DNA from: Epiperipatus broadwayi
Lineage: Eukaryota; Onychophora; Udeonychophora; Euonychophora; Peripatidae
NCBI GenBank assembly: GCA_028023455.1
Contig: JAQFVV010006835.1
Location: forward strand, 188,001 to 252,000
DNA: 64,000 nt
Reading direction: 5' to 3'
Below are positions 1 through 11,722 of the stretch, piece by piece. Below the pieces are notes generated by a model, which did not search any database, was not told where the DNA came from, and saw only the letters and a program-made list of their open reading frames with translations. How positions within the stretch are numbered: position 1 is the first letter of the stretch; each line of letters begins with the position of its first letter. The position numbers and the translations under genes are program-made.

Positions 1-2707
1 TACCAAGCTATTATCATTAGAGATCTATCACTCTACCTCGCTAAAATCCTTCCCACATTTCTATAACAATAAATAAATTCATGTATAAATAACAATCTAA
101 CTGATCAATAAGAAAATATTACTTTATTCCTTAATACCTTTTAAACCCAAAAATATAAACAATCAGTATCGATATACCACTTTAATAATTAGTTCAGTTA
201 TAATAGAATCATATACTTATATTTCCCTTATATTAAAATATACTTATAATATAAATAAAAGTATGCATATTTTTAAAATGAATGAATAAATTATAAGCTA
301 TGTGTATTCATCGTATTTTTCATATATGTTTCATACATCCACACTAAAAAATAAAATAATAAAATACATTATAAAATTATCAATATTCTTACAATTGTTA
401 CCATAAATAATATGTCTTCACTGGTGATTACTCAATTGATATTTCTGGATCTTGAACTAAATAAAACATTATTTAATTATCATTTATTCCACATTATCAC
501 ACTTCAAAATACATTAAGTTTTTTTATTTAAAAAAATTATTAAAGATTTTTTTTATAATAATCTAATCACTATGTAAGTAAATAATTTAATATTCTATGT
601 TTCTTCCCTATTTCTATTCTGTGAATAAGCATTAATATTTTTTTTTAGTAAAGAAATAATTTAAAAATCATATTTACAAAGTCCATCGATTCAGTTTCTT
701 AAGGGAAAATGTTATTTTTTCCTCTGGTACAGCATTCATTGACAAAACATCTTCCTTTGATGCCAAAAAACCATGCATTCTCCAATGGTTCCACTTTAAC
801 AAAATGTACAACTTTTTTAAAAAATAAATAAATAAAACAAAGGTAAGTCGACTTGTAAAATTATCCAAATTGCTTTGTAATTAGTTCATGGTCCTTCTCA
901 TTTCAAACAGTAATTGTTAAATGTATTTTTAATATTCTATGATGATATAAATTTCCAAAGTTTTACTACTTTTACTCAGATTTCCCTATAGTCTATGTTC
1001 TCTGATACAGCAAATGAGATTCAGTGTTCATCAAAACTTATTACGTATTTACGATATAGATAAAATTCCATAAATCATTTTATAACTTTTGTATGTCCAG
1101 CTTACATTAATTAATTTATTTTAAAGATTTTTCAATATGATATAAATCATTTTGCGAATAATCTTAATTTTTATACCCTTTAAAAAATCATAGTTTTAAA
1201 AATTGATTCTCAATAATTCTTCATAAAGAAATATTTTAGCGTCTTAAATTTTTTTTTTTTTTCACGTTAAAAGTTTTTTAAAAAAAATTCACTATTCTAT
1301 TTTAATCCAGCTTTCCGAATAAAATATTTTATATTTTTCTATTCTCCTTTTCTGGTGAACTTTTTCTTTTTTAATCTCCTCCGTGAAAGCCCATTTACTA
1401 AAATTCACTAGTAGGTTAACATGACTGAATAACATAGGCAAAATTATGTGTCTAATAGAAAAATAATAATTCAACATTTTTATCCATAAATTTAAATTCA
1501 ATGATGATCTCTTCATGTTTAGTTTGATGTTAAAATTAGGTTTAATAAATTAGCAGGTAAGGAATTACTTAGCTTTTAGCCTCGCATCTCTGCATTACAC
1601 GATCTTTTAATAATGAATTACTGTACTTTCTTCAGAATTTTAAAATAATAAAATTGACTATTACTGGTACACTTAGTTAACTGAAGTTGTAGTAACAATA
1701 ACAACAATAGTAGTAGTACCCTGAAAAATAGTTGTGCACCTGTTTTATACCTGCCCCAACTATACATTTGATTGGTCAACTTCAACAATGCTCTGCTAAC
1801 TTACTACAGCAATGCTGAATTAAAATTAAAAAATAAATGATGACTCATCAAATATTTACAAATTATTGCATTATTTAATTACTGGTTAATTTTTATATTT
1901 TATTTAAATCAATTAAATTCCTCAAAATAACTTTTGAAATCATATCATAATATTTATTATTACTTGTAGCCTTCTTTTAAAACGTAGTTATTTTTAAAAC
2001 AAAATAAAAATCTAATTTTACTTATTACATTCATTTTTAAAAACCCAACTTAATATTTATAACAGCTAATATTTTATTCCAGGATAAACAATTATACTAT
2101 TTTTAAATCTTATATTAGAATTTTAAAACAGTTTTTCAATTTTACTAGAAAAACTCTGCAAGCGCACGTGTGAATATCTACACATCACGTGATTTACAAA
2201 AATACATGAGACGCTAATAATTTAACTGAAAATAAAATAAATGATTTAATTTACAAAATATTACATAAAAATAATATTATAGCAAAAATTTAGAATAATT
2301 ATTTCAGTATTATAAAATTGAATATGCACTTGTCTCCCATATTACCACTTTTAAACAAATGATTTTTTAAATAGAATTATTAAATATAATTATTGTTATT
2401 AAATAGTCTATTTATTCAACTTTAAGTTATTACTTTTAAGATTTACTTTAAACATTTATTTACAAGACTTATTAATGCAGTATTTATTATAGCCCGTTTT
2501 TCCAACCATACAATATTATAATTATCTTTAGTTAATTTTTCTTTAAAATACTAACACAATATTATACAGTAATTATTTTTATTTGCTCTAACTAGATTTT
2601 TAAAAGATCATCAACACATTATATACATCATTCCCTTACTTAGCTTTAAAATTTAAAATTTTCTGGTAAATTGATCTAAATAATTCATCCGTACCTAAAC
2701 AAAAGGG
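1..2707. other. AT-rich DNA, no gene recognised
   Basis: Only short random frames occur (for example 674-868 and 1292-1516 on the minus strand). They are asparagine-, phenylalanine- and lysine-rich and resemble no family I know. There are homopolymer A/T runs and a small AAC/AGT-rich patch near 1690-1720. I see no recognisable transposon remnant. Confidence 0.6.
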
Positions 2708-2734
2708 TATATATATATATATATATATATATAT
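2708..2734. repeat. (TA)n microsatellite
   Basis: An uninterrupted run of about 13 TA units. Confidence 0.95.
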
Positions 2735-3008
2735 TGTAATGAGATGGGGATTCATGTGATCATATCTGGGATGATGGAATTTAAACATCAACCCTAATTA
2801 ATTAAAATATGGAATATAAATTAAGTATTAATGATGTTATTAAATAAATATTAAAATAATGTTTGACATTCAAAAAATATATAAGAAATATTATATATTA
2901 CTTAAAAGAGCATGAGAACAAAAAATCTCTTTGAGATCAGCCAGCTAACTCCTCGTAGCAACTAAAAATGTAATTAGCCATCAACCAGCATTATCAATAA
3001 GTATAAGT

Positions 3009-3063
3009 AAGTACTAGTAATACTCAAAAAAAATATAATTAAGTACTAGTAATACTCAAAAAA
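3009..3063. repeat. short tandem duplication (~23 bp unit)
   Basis: The string AAGTACTAGTAATACTC followed by an A run occurs at 3009-3033 and again at 3041-3063. It is a recent-looking local duplication. Confidence 0.85.
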
Positions 3064-3670
3064 TAATTGTCCATCATCATGAATGATCAACAATAAATAA
3101 ATCAACAGTCCATCTTGTGACTGGATTGGAAATAGGTTTACTGCAGACTAGGACAACTATTTAGCCTTTGCCAGCTTGGGTAAGTACTTAAACAATTTGG
3201 ATGCTCAGCCATAAGAAATACACAAAAATCAGAAATAATAACTCTGAGACATTAAAACACCTTGATCATCATCAATGCTCAGGCCACTTAGTACCATTAG
3301 TGCACTGGTCAATTATCAACTTAAATTCTAATAGAAACTAAACTAAAATAAAATGTAGTGCATGGGCTTTGATGAATATAATCCTCAAACCAAACAGTAT
3401 GATGAAGATGATGATGACTGGTGGAAATATCATCATCATCACTGGATTCCCATAAACATTAATATATATATTCCCTTTAATATATCAGGCCATTATGCCC
3501 AAATCTAGCTCAGAAGAACACAACTTCTATTATTGTTACAGTGATCAAGAGATGATTGAAACACTACATATTCTAAAAATTTAAAAATCAAGTAACTGGA
3601 ATAATTTTAACAATTGAACACAAGTTTATTAATAACAATACAAAAAATTAAAATTAAGTCCTCTAGAATA

Positions 3671-3812
3671 TGGTTATACACATATCAATTAAATCTGGTT
3701 ATACACATATCAATTAAATCTGATTTTGAGTAATATACAAAATTCAAATTATCACATTGTGATTTACATGAATAATATACAAAAATTCAAGTTATTACAT
3801 TAGGATTTACAT
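3671..3812. repeat. two nested local duplications
   Basis: A 25 bp unit beginning TGGTTATACACATATC is repeated exactly at 3671-3695 and 3696-3720. It is followed by a diverged ~40 bp pair (3731-3770 and 3774-3812), each reading TAATATACAAAA...TTACAT. Confidence 0.85.
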
Positions 3813-4050
3813 ATATGTTCCATATAGACATAGAGATGCACATTTTACTATTATGTAAATATAATTCAATTGACATTTAATACAATTAAAAATGATTAAA
3901 ATCTACATCTAATTGTCTATTTGACTCACATTGATATATGCACACATAATTTCTAGACATATTTGAATCATTATATGATTAAAATTTTATATATATATGT
4001 GTGTGCATAAATATTCACACACTGATGTTTACATACTTTAATTTGATATA

Positions 4051-4103
4051 ATTACTGGTTGGCACTGAGTGGCGCTACTGTATGGAGAGTTTTGCCTCTT
4101 TTA
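4051..4103 (+). repeat. fragment of hammerhead repeat family 1 (3' portion)
   Basis: The stretch from ATTACTGGTTGGCACTGAG to TTTTGCCTCTTTTAA matches the distal part of the repeats at 7449-7642 and 54489-54744 (shared GGCGCTACTGTATGGAGAG-type string). The ribozyme half is absent. The flanks 3064-4050 and 4104-4690 are AT-rich with nothing else recognised, apart from a CAT/GAT-rich patch at 3395-3450 and a short TA run at 4604-4624. Confidence 0.7.
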
Positions 4104-4699
4104 ATTATTTTTGTTCAAAATATATCAATTTTATTTGGTATTTTATAGTAAGTTCTGTTCTTCATTGATTAGTTTTTTTTTAAATAATGCAAAATTATTT
4201 GCATTTTAAATTTATATTTTTAAATATTTTTTATAGGACACAATTTAATATATGTTTGTGTGTTTAGCCATTTGTGCACATATTGACATTTATATATTTT
4301 AGTTTGACATAATAATAAAAAGTTATTCAAAATATTCTTCCCATAATTAATTTCTTGGTTAATATTAAGAGTATATAAAATTCACATATGCATGTGTAAT
4401 ATATAAAATATAATTTGAATCCGCTATTAAATGCTATTACAGCTTTGTATTTTCTTTAAGTCAATTTTCAACCAGTAATTATCGATTGATTAATTATCAA
4501 TGCCTTTAAATTAATCTAAAAGATTCAAACAAAATTATTCTTGCATTTTAAGTCATATTTTTTTAGATGTCATTTTTAAGGAATTACTAAAAATTTTTTT
4601 TTTCAAATATATATATATATATATCAAAACATCTTTGGATTTATCCTTTCTTTTGGAGATTTAACTTAAGCAAATTGTTGATTTGTTTTATCCTAAGTT

Positions 4700-5171
4700 A
4701 TAGATTAAAATGTCACTTTAGAGAATATTAAATAACTCACACTATATTCACGTGACACAAATATAGATAAAGAGCAGCATATGCATACCATTTCTTCAAG
4801 CTTTCTCTTGGTGAGCTTGGTTTTTGGTACATCAGGAAAGTATAGTCCAGAATTGTCATCACTGTGGAAGGTACAATTCAATAAATTTGTTGGTGTTTGT
4901 TTGGTTCCATATATATTTCAGGTCATCCACCTGTCTTGTCCACCTTTAAGACTATAGGGACAAAGAAGTGGGTCTTCCTTTTATCCAGAATTGTTCCAGG
5001 AAAGCATCTGTCTTGATTACATTTAAGCAGGTTAGTGAATACAGAAGTGGGTCTGGCTTCATGATTCAAAACTCCAGCATAGTAAATTAATAGACTCCAG
5101 CTGAACTTGTCCCTTTGCCTTCCTTCATGGGAGCTCTGTATAACTCTCCAACAATAACTACTGCTAACCAT
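4700..5171 (-). pseudogene. decayed coding-like segment, family not recognised
   Basis: This stretch is less AT-rich than its surroundings and reads as protein-like on the minus strand in two or three frames. An 82-residue frame (5171 to 4923) contains two similar ~26-residue blocks (RPTSVFTNLLKCNQD and RKTHFFVPIVLKVDK), which match a DNA-level imperfect repeat at 4924-4980 and 5003-5055. After the stop the protein-like reading continues in another frame, including PDVPKTKLTKRKLEEM near 4795-4850, directly followed by GTATGC, which could be a splice donor. The frame changes suggest a pseudogene or a decayed transposon ORF. A real exon cannot be excluded. I cannot name the family and infer no function. 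Confidence 0.3.
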
Positions 5172-5929
5172 CTACTTCACAAAAATATTAAGACAAGAAC
5201 TGGCAACTCACCAATTTGACCAGCTAAATAGCCAAACTTTACACCAGACTTTTCTGTCCAGTTCTTACAAAAACTAAAAGCCAATCAAAAAACCTGACTT
5301 TGCAGCTGGAAAATTTGGACTACTGCTTGTCAAAAATATTAAAGCAACTAAACTGATATTTTTATCAGCTCTTTTTATAAGAATCATCTGAGGTGTTAAG
5401 ACACCTTAATTAAAAACAATTTTTTCTATCTAATCCTTATCTTGGTTAAAAACCACTTTAATCAAAAGCTATTTTTTAGATTACTATAAAAGTGTCATCT
5501 ACATGTTTTTTTACTCTTTTCAAGTCACTCTTAATTAAAAGCTACTTTTGGGAATTTTTAGACTACAAAGATTTTTAAAAATAGATAAAAGAAATGTATA
5601 CAAGAATTATTTCAAAAATAAATCATGTTTGTTTTTAAATTCAAAATCAGAATACAATATTAATTTATTTATCAGATCTTTTTAAAAGGTTTATTTATAA
5701 CAAAATTCTGTTTTAAATCCAGAGTTATTTAACCCTTTACTTATTATTCCAAGTGAAATGTAAAAAATGTCTACAACAATTTTTGTCTGTCTATTTCTAC
5801 TTTTCTTCTACTTCAACTGGTTACAATATATACTATCTTATATAATTTCACATTGATTTTTAATTGGCCAGTTCTTAACTAAATTTATTGATGTTTAATA
5901 AATTGTCATCAATTATTTAAATTATGTTT
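5172..5929. other. no gene recognised
   Basis: AT-rich DNA. 5172-5340 is slightly more GC-rich and adjoins the decayed coding-like segment, but no frame or motif is convincing. Nothing else is seen. Confidence 0.5.
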
Positions 5930-7320
5930 CATGTAATATGTTTCATATATTTGTCTTAATGTAATTTAAATGTTTAATATTTTTGTAGTATCTATTTTAT
6001 GCTCATATGTTAAGTAATGAATGTATAAAACAGATTTATCATCTCATCTATTAATTGCATTATGTTTTTTGGCTCTTACCTCTAATTGTTTTCATGTGTG
6101 CCCATATTAAATCATACTACAAATGTCACAGTTGATTTTATATACAGTTCCTTTTTTATATTTTATATCCTTTCTTAATTTATAATTACCTATTAATTTA
6201 TATCAACTTTTGCTATTCAACCATCCAATATTTATATGTTTATCAAAATAATTTTTGTTTTTTATTAATGAATTATAAATTTTGGGGTACAAAAGTTTGA
6301 TCCATTTCTTATTTAAACTATTGTTATAATCATTATTATAATCATTTTTATACAAATGTTATTACTTACTATTATGTCCATAATTTTTATATAATTTAAT
6401 AAATTGATTCTTTTGTAAATAAACTATATTTTTATCTATATTATATTTATCTTTTCTATATTTAAAATTTTGAATGACTTTCATCTTTAGTACCCATGCT
6501 TGTTGTGAATCTATAGGAATATTTTTTTCTTAATTTGTCTTCTTCTATGTGAATTTTTATATTTAAATATTTACTTTTATCTTCAAATCTATTTTTGTAA
6601 ATATATATTGTTAGTAAATACATTATAAATATTATTCATAGATCTTTTATTTCCAATAATTAAAATATCATCAACATATCTAGAATAATACATTATTTTA
6701 ACCCACTAATTGCAGCCCATCCTTTATGTATATTTCAAAATTAATTATTGTATTTAAAATATAAACTGTTATTGGCAAGGCATCACATAGTTCATGTTGG
6801 TCCTAAGATTGAATACATATTTCAATGCAAGAAAAATTGAAATTCTCTAGGATTCTTCTTTCTATTCTTAGTCTTGTCATCATAATTATCCTTTAAACTC
6901 TCACTTTTGTTGAAAATAATTGGATGTTTCCCTAAGAAAATGAGTTCTAGTTACACTGCTTTAGATCATTTTTTAACATTACTATAACTAGTTATATCAT
7001 TTATAACTGATTTAAATTTTTCATTAATATTTCTAAGTTTTTAAATCTTGGAATACTCGATTATAATGAGATTTTAAGAAATACTTAGATTCATTTTTTC
7101 AATATCCATTGTAAAAAATACTTTGAATCTTAGTTAACTTTTTATCATTCAATTTATTAATATTATTATTTGTACTTTTTATAGAAATTTCTTCATATCC
7201 TAAAATACGTGTCAGCCATTTATTTCAATATTTACAAAATTTCTGTAAAATAAAATCACTAAAATTAAATAACAATTTTAATGGCTTATTATTTCTATGA
7301 ATTTTAACTTTTTTAAAAGA
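5930..7320 (-). mobile_element. decayed Penelope-like element (RT plus GIY-YIG)
   Basis: Reading the minus strand from 7320 downward gives the order of a PLE ORF. First comes an RT N-terminal block resembling PKIHK...PLRPIVN (seen as IHRNNKPLKLLFNFSDF, about 7300-7250) and then KYxNKWLTRILGYEEISIKS. Next is the RT catalytic motif YYSRYVDDILIIGNKRS near 6690-6640, and finally a GIY-YIG-like block GTVYKINCDIC...YGHT near 6150-6090, followed by a YEHKIDTTKIL block near 6000. PLEs encode an RT fused to a C-terminal GIY-YIG endonuclease; the module order and YVDD match that family. There are many stops and frameshifts, so the copy is inactive. Its ends are not defined and the borders are approximate. 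Confidence 0.75.
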
Positions 7321-7448
7321 TGTGGGTTTTCATTACTTAACATATGGATGTAAAATACCTTAAAGCTTTAAATTACATTAAATATCCAGAAAAAAAGACA
7401 AATATATGAAAGATATTAACTAAGCATAACTTAAATAATTAAATAATA

Positions 7449-7642
7449 GATCCTAAGATCTAGATGCAGTGCTCTCAGATCCAAGGCTCCTCACTGATGA
7501 AGACCATAAGCCAGAAACTAGTCTGGGGACATTGGATGAGTAGGCACTAGATGGGGATTTTATGCACAAGCCTTCTGGCATTCATTGATTACTTTAGCTT
7601 GCTGTGTGTGGCAATATATATAGTGAGTTTTGCCTCTTTTAA
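7449..7642 (+). mobile_element. hammerhead-bearing dispersed repeat, family 1
   Basis: A ~190 bp repeat shared with 54489-54744 and, in part, with 4051-4103 and 20587-20680. The left half carries a hammerhead fold; the right half reads from GAGTAGGCACTAGAT through CACAAGCCTTCTGGCAT to GTTTTGCCTCTTTTAA. No coding capacity is seen. Such short ribozyme-bearing repeats are known as PLE termini or as non-autonomous retroelements. The nearest PLE coding remnant ends about 130 bp to the left, on the opposite strand, so this is probably an independent insertion. Confidence 0.75.
7479..7537 (+). ncRNA. hammerhead ribozyme (type I-like), family 1
   Basis: Seen directly: stem I 5' strands ATCCAA and CCTCA, core CTGATGA (7494-7500), GAAA (7514-7517), minimal stem III CTAGTC (7518-7523), then stem I 3' strands TGGGG (7524-7528) and TTGGAT (7532-7537). 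ATCCAA/TTGGAT and CCTCA/TGGGG pair around an internal loop. The predicted cleavage is after 7523 (GUC). ACTAGT is palindromic, as expected for a tiny stem III that works best as a dimer. Stem II (7501-7513) is imperfect here, and the usual G-C closing pair is not present, so this copy may be weak or inactive. Confidence 0.72.
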
Positions 7643-7934
7643 CAACTTAAATAATTGTATAAATATTTATAAAACTTCAAGTTTAATAAAGAACTAGTTA
7701 ATTAAAAATGAATGAAAAATTATATTAGTATATATAAAGTTGTGAAATTTATCTATTATTTATTTTCTATATTATGTTACATAGTCTATTCTTTGAGGTT
7801 ATATTGGATCTTTATATGAAGTACTCTATTTAACTGATGTTTTATATTGTTATTGTTGTATAGAACACTAGATCATCTTCTATCTGCAACAATTGATTAT
7901 GGACAAAATCAATAATTAACAGTTGACAATAGCA

Positions 7935-8012
7935 TGAAACCATGTTTTAAAAAGGTTGATAAAGTGTATGACTTTAGGGAGCTTAAAAGTATGGGTTCAA
8001 ATCCTCTTTAAC
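7935..8012 (+). other. possible tRNA-derived SINE remnant
   Basis: GGGTTCAAATCC (about 7993-8004) matches the Pol III B-box consensus and follows a stretch vaguely resembling the 3' half of a tRNA. No clear A-box or cloverleaf could be drawn. The surrounding 7643-8031 is otherwise featureless. Confidence 0.25.
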
Positions 8013-8031
8013 TATACATTATAACAGTACA

Positions 8032-8346
8032 TGGACCTAGGCAGAAAAAATATTTATTAAACATACCTCCCTTGTTCAGCACTAATTGATATGATGAGTA
8101 TGAAGAAAATTAAAATAAAGTAATTGTTTATATCTCTATAAATGATTCATATACCGACATATATGTATGTAAATATATGTGGATTGGCTTGAAAAATATA
8201 GTTTAGAATCAAATGGATATTTTATTAATTGCAAAATATATTTAAATTAATCAAACATTATTCAATATCAAGGGTAAATATTATACCTTGTTCTTATGGG
8301 CATAACATGTGACCAGAATCAAATTATTGTGATACTTAGTAGTAGT
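8032..8346. repeat. ~300 bp direct repeat, left copy
   Basis: Aligns along its length with 9190-9515. Shared strings include CACTAATTGAT, CATATATGTAT, ATATTTTATTAAT, CAAACATTATTCAATA and CATGTGACCAGAATCAA. Divergence looks like roughly one fifth of positions. The two copies flank a coiled-coil-like reading frame and could be old LTRs. Confidence 0.75.
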
Positions 8347-8835
8347 AATAGTAGTAGTAGAAGTAGCAGTAGTAGGCAATATTCCTGAATAAACTTAATC
8401 ACCTCCTCCTTTTAAAGATCAATAGCACTATTAATCTTACTCTCTAATTCATACAAAGCTTGGAAAGAACATTCCATTCCATTTTTAAAATTTTTAAATT
8501 CTCCTCTCAAAACTTTATTATCAATCATTATTTGTTTTTAGAAGGTTCTACATTTTTCTTAGATTCTTCAATTCTTCTTTTAAATTTTAACTTTAACTTC
8601 TGCCTTTGATATTTATACTTCATCTTTCCAATCCTTGGGAACCAGTTTTAGTCTCTTCCCTTAAAATCATAACTTCAGCCTGAGATTCCTTTACCTCATT
8701 AGATAGAAAATATATTTTAACTTGGAATACCTTAGCATTAGCAGTTATCTCAACTAAAATAAATTTTGAAGCACTAGCTGCATCTAAGCTACTAATTTCA
8801 GAACTGTCTGTTACATCAATATTAGTATCAGTCAT
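8347..8835 (-). pseudogene. coiled-coil-like ORF between direct repeats
   Basis: A 71-residue minus-strand frame starts at 8835 (MTDTNIDVTDSSEISS) and becomes rich in Glu, Lys and Leu (VKESQAEVMILREETK). After its stop, similar heptad-like text continues in shifted frames (LKEELKNLRKM; VLRGEFKNFKNGME) down to about 8390. This resembles the coiled-coil part of a retroelement ORF1 or gag, but no diagnostic motif is present and the family is unknown. An AGT-type trinucleotide tract at 8336-8375 lies at its 3' end. The position between two direct repeats suggests the inside of a small LTR-type element read on the minus strand; this is an inference. Confidence 0.35.
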
Positions 8836-9189
8836 AATCCTAAATTTAGTATAATGAGTAAAATATTTAAAAGAAAAAAATGTTCTTCATAAGTATATTT
8901 ATCAATAGACTATAAAGTGATCAGGGAATTGTTTTACCCTCCATCACTTCCTGTAAAGAGAATCATCTAAAAAAGCAAAAAAAAAAAATAAGAATAGAAT
9001 TCTACCTATTTTTAACTTAATTATTTTCCAGAAACATTTTTAATGGGCTTTTTTTTTTTGCATTTTCTATCGCAAAACATTTTATTATTATCATAAGATT
9101 ATGAATCACTTATCAAGTCACATAAATAAATAATAAACAATTGTATAAAATATATGTCACACCAACACATTTGGACTGTTAATTATATG

Positions 9190-9515
9190 TGATGGAGTCA
9201 GGAACGAGATATATTTTTTAAACATATTTTTTATGTTCAGTACTAATTGATGTGTTGGTGAGCATTAAGAAAATTTAAATAAAGCATTTTTATAACTTTA
9301 TAAATTATTCATATACTGACATATATGTATATAAATTTATGTGAATGAGTTTAAGAAATATATTTCAGGATCAAAGGGATATTTTATTAATCCCAAATAT
9401 ATATATATATATAAAAATTAGTCAAACATTATTCAATACCAAGGGTAAATATGTTATGTTGTCTTAATGGGCATATCATGTGACCAGAATCAATTGTGGT
9501 AAGTAAAAATAGTAA
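9190..9515. repeat. ~300 bp direct repeat, right copy
   Basis: Partner of 8032-8346. It contains a short TA run (9399-9416) absent from the left copy. 8836-9189 between the copies is AT-rich with no further feature. Confidence 0.75.
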
Positions 9516-11249
9516 TAATAATACAAAATCTGGATTTCATAAAAATCATATACACCTTTATTTATATTCAAGTTTATTTTTGTATTAACAAATGATAATT
9601 TATTAATTTTGAGAATTCATGTGTTATTTACATTTGGCTATCATAGTTTACACAAAATTAAATAAGTGAAATACCAAGATGGATCAGTTTTCGTAAACTT
9701 CAGCTTTATATCTGGAAAGAGAAAACTTAACAAGGGTTATCACTATTAATTATATAGATTTATTCAATGTTAATCTAAAGAAAATATCATTATCTACATG
9801 CTTCTTGAATAGTTGATTAAAATACTAGTATCTACATCAAATGTTCAATTACTGACATACTAATGCACCAAAAGGCCTAACAAAAAGTAAATTGAAGTTT
9901 ACGTTTAATTATGTATTTTATAAGTTACGATTCAAAACAAAAGATTATTAAATATATGAGTGTATTTACAACCTAGGCAAAGATGAATTCATCATCTCTA
10001 TATCTAAATATAATTGTGTAATCTAACAATAAGTAGAATAAAGAAAGAACCTACCCCTAAATATGCTAACAAATCTTAAAGTTATAATGATCCTACCCTC
10101 ATTAATGATACTTACAAATTCTACTGATGTGGCTATATAAAATAAAATTCAACTTATTCTGGAAACAATGTATTTAAATGTTTAAAATACTAAAATAATA
10201 TTACCTAAATATTTTAAATAACTCTTGATCAAGTTGTGTTTTCAAAGGCATGTAAAATATTTTTATATATCTAGTCAACCCATTCACACAAGTTATTGTA
10301 GTGTATAAGCACATGTATGTATATGTTTAAGTTTTAAAAAACTTAATTTACCTAGTAAGCATAAGATTTTTTTTGGAGTGCTGAAAAGAAAGCATATCAT
10401 AGCAAAAACAAATAAAAAATGTTTTTTGTAAAAATTTTATTAAAAAAAAATCAATAGAAAGTTCTGTATTTAAAAGTCTTTATAAATAATTTTTTTGTTT
10501 TGATCCTCCAGGAACCAATAAGAAATTCAGAAGAACAACCTTATGTGCTAAGTTTTATTACAGTGACTTTCAAAATTCTGAATGAATAGTCTATTACTCT
10601 TGACCTAATTAAATGGAGATGAAACAGTTTCTGGAAGTATTTGTCCTTTGTTCATTTTCTTAGATATCAACACTTATCTTCAGAAGATTTCTTGTAATAG
10701 AATTAGATTTCTATTAGTTTCATAGGTAGATACTTTTTAAAAAAATTTTTAGTTACATAATGTAAATATTACTGGAATAACTCATGTTCTTACTGAATAC
10801 TAATAGAATTTTTGGAAGATATAGTGACAGTATTTTAGGAAAGGGTCAAGAAATGTCTCCTCCCTACTTCATTGATTTCGCTAACAAAACATTTTATTTA
10901 AATTTCAAAAATTTGATAATTTTGAAATTATAGGCAAACAAGACATCAAATCTTATAAAAGTTATTATTGAAATAACAAATTTTATTTTAAGAAAGTAAA
11001 TATCCTCTTAAAATATCCACCCTTACATCAGCATTATTAGGACATTCTTAAAATACTTTCATGTGGTGTATTCTTTTATTGACTTCATCTAGAGACTAAC
11101 ACACACACACTATCTGACAACAATTTACAACTACCAGGCATTTAAATAAATGTGAATTTTACTTTTTTTAAATATTTTAAATAATTTCTTATACAAATTT
11201 ATTATAATTTATTACAGTAAATAACTCCCAATATACAATATAAATATAT
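9516..11249. other. AT-rich DNA, nothing recognised
   Basis: No frame longer than about 60 codons and no recognisable transposon motif. A short (AC)n run occurs near 11098-11110. Confidence 0.5.
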
Positions 11250-11714
11250 AAATAGTTTAAACAGGCTTTAGCCTTTACTCAATGCACTTTAAAATTCACA
11301 ATAATCAAGAATATTTTGCCAATAGAGGGAACCTTCCAAACCATAACTCAAGATATGCTCTCTGTGCACTCAATACATTAATTACTAATTTTCAGTAGTT
11401 TATAAAATTTCCAACATTAAGATTGTAATATTAACTCACTGTAAATCACAAGATTTCTTGTAAGTTAATTTGTAAAGGAAATGGTGGACTTAAACAGTGG
11501 AGAAAACAACTACTTCATGCTTCCATATCAAGATGCTTCAGATTCGCCTATATAAGTAAACATTTAGGTTAAAGATAAGATGGCTGCTCTTATCTTTATA
11601 AAAGTCACTATTTTGTGTCATGGTTTGGAAGGTTCTCTCTATTGGCAAAATATGCTTGATTATTATGAATTTTTAAAGTGCATTTTGTACAGGTTAAAGC
11701 CTCTTTAAACTATT
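11250..11714. mobile_element. inverted-repeat element with ~95 bp arms
   Basis: Left arm 11250-11344 and right arm 11620-11714 are reverse complements with few mismatches (for example CAATAGAGGGAACCTTCC against GGAAGGTTCTCTCTATTG). They enclose about 275 bp without a coding frame. A ~45 bp sequence beginning ATATGCTCTCTGTG directly follows both arms (11353 and 11719). This may be a MITE or a fold-back derived from two inverted partial copies; the class is unknown. Confidence 0.7.
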
Positions 11715-11722
11715 TACATATG

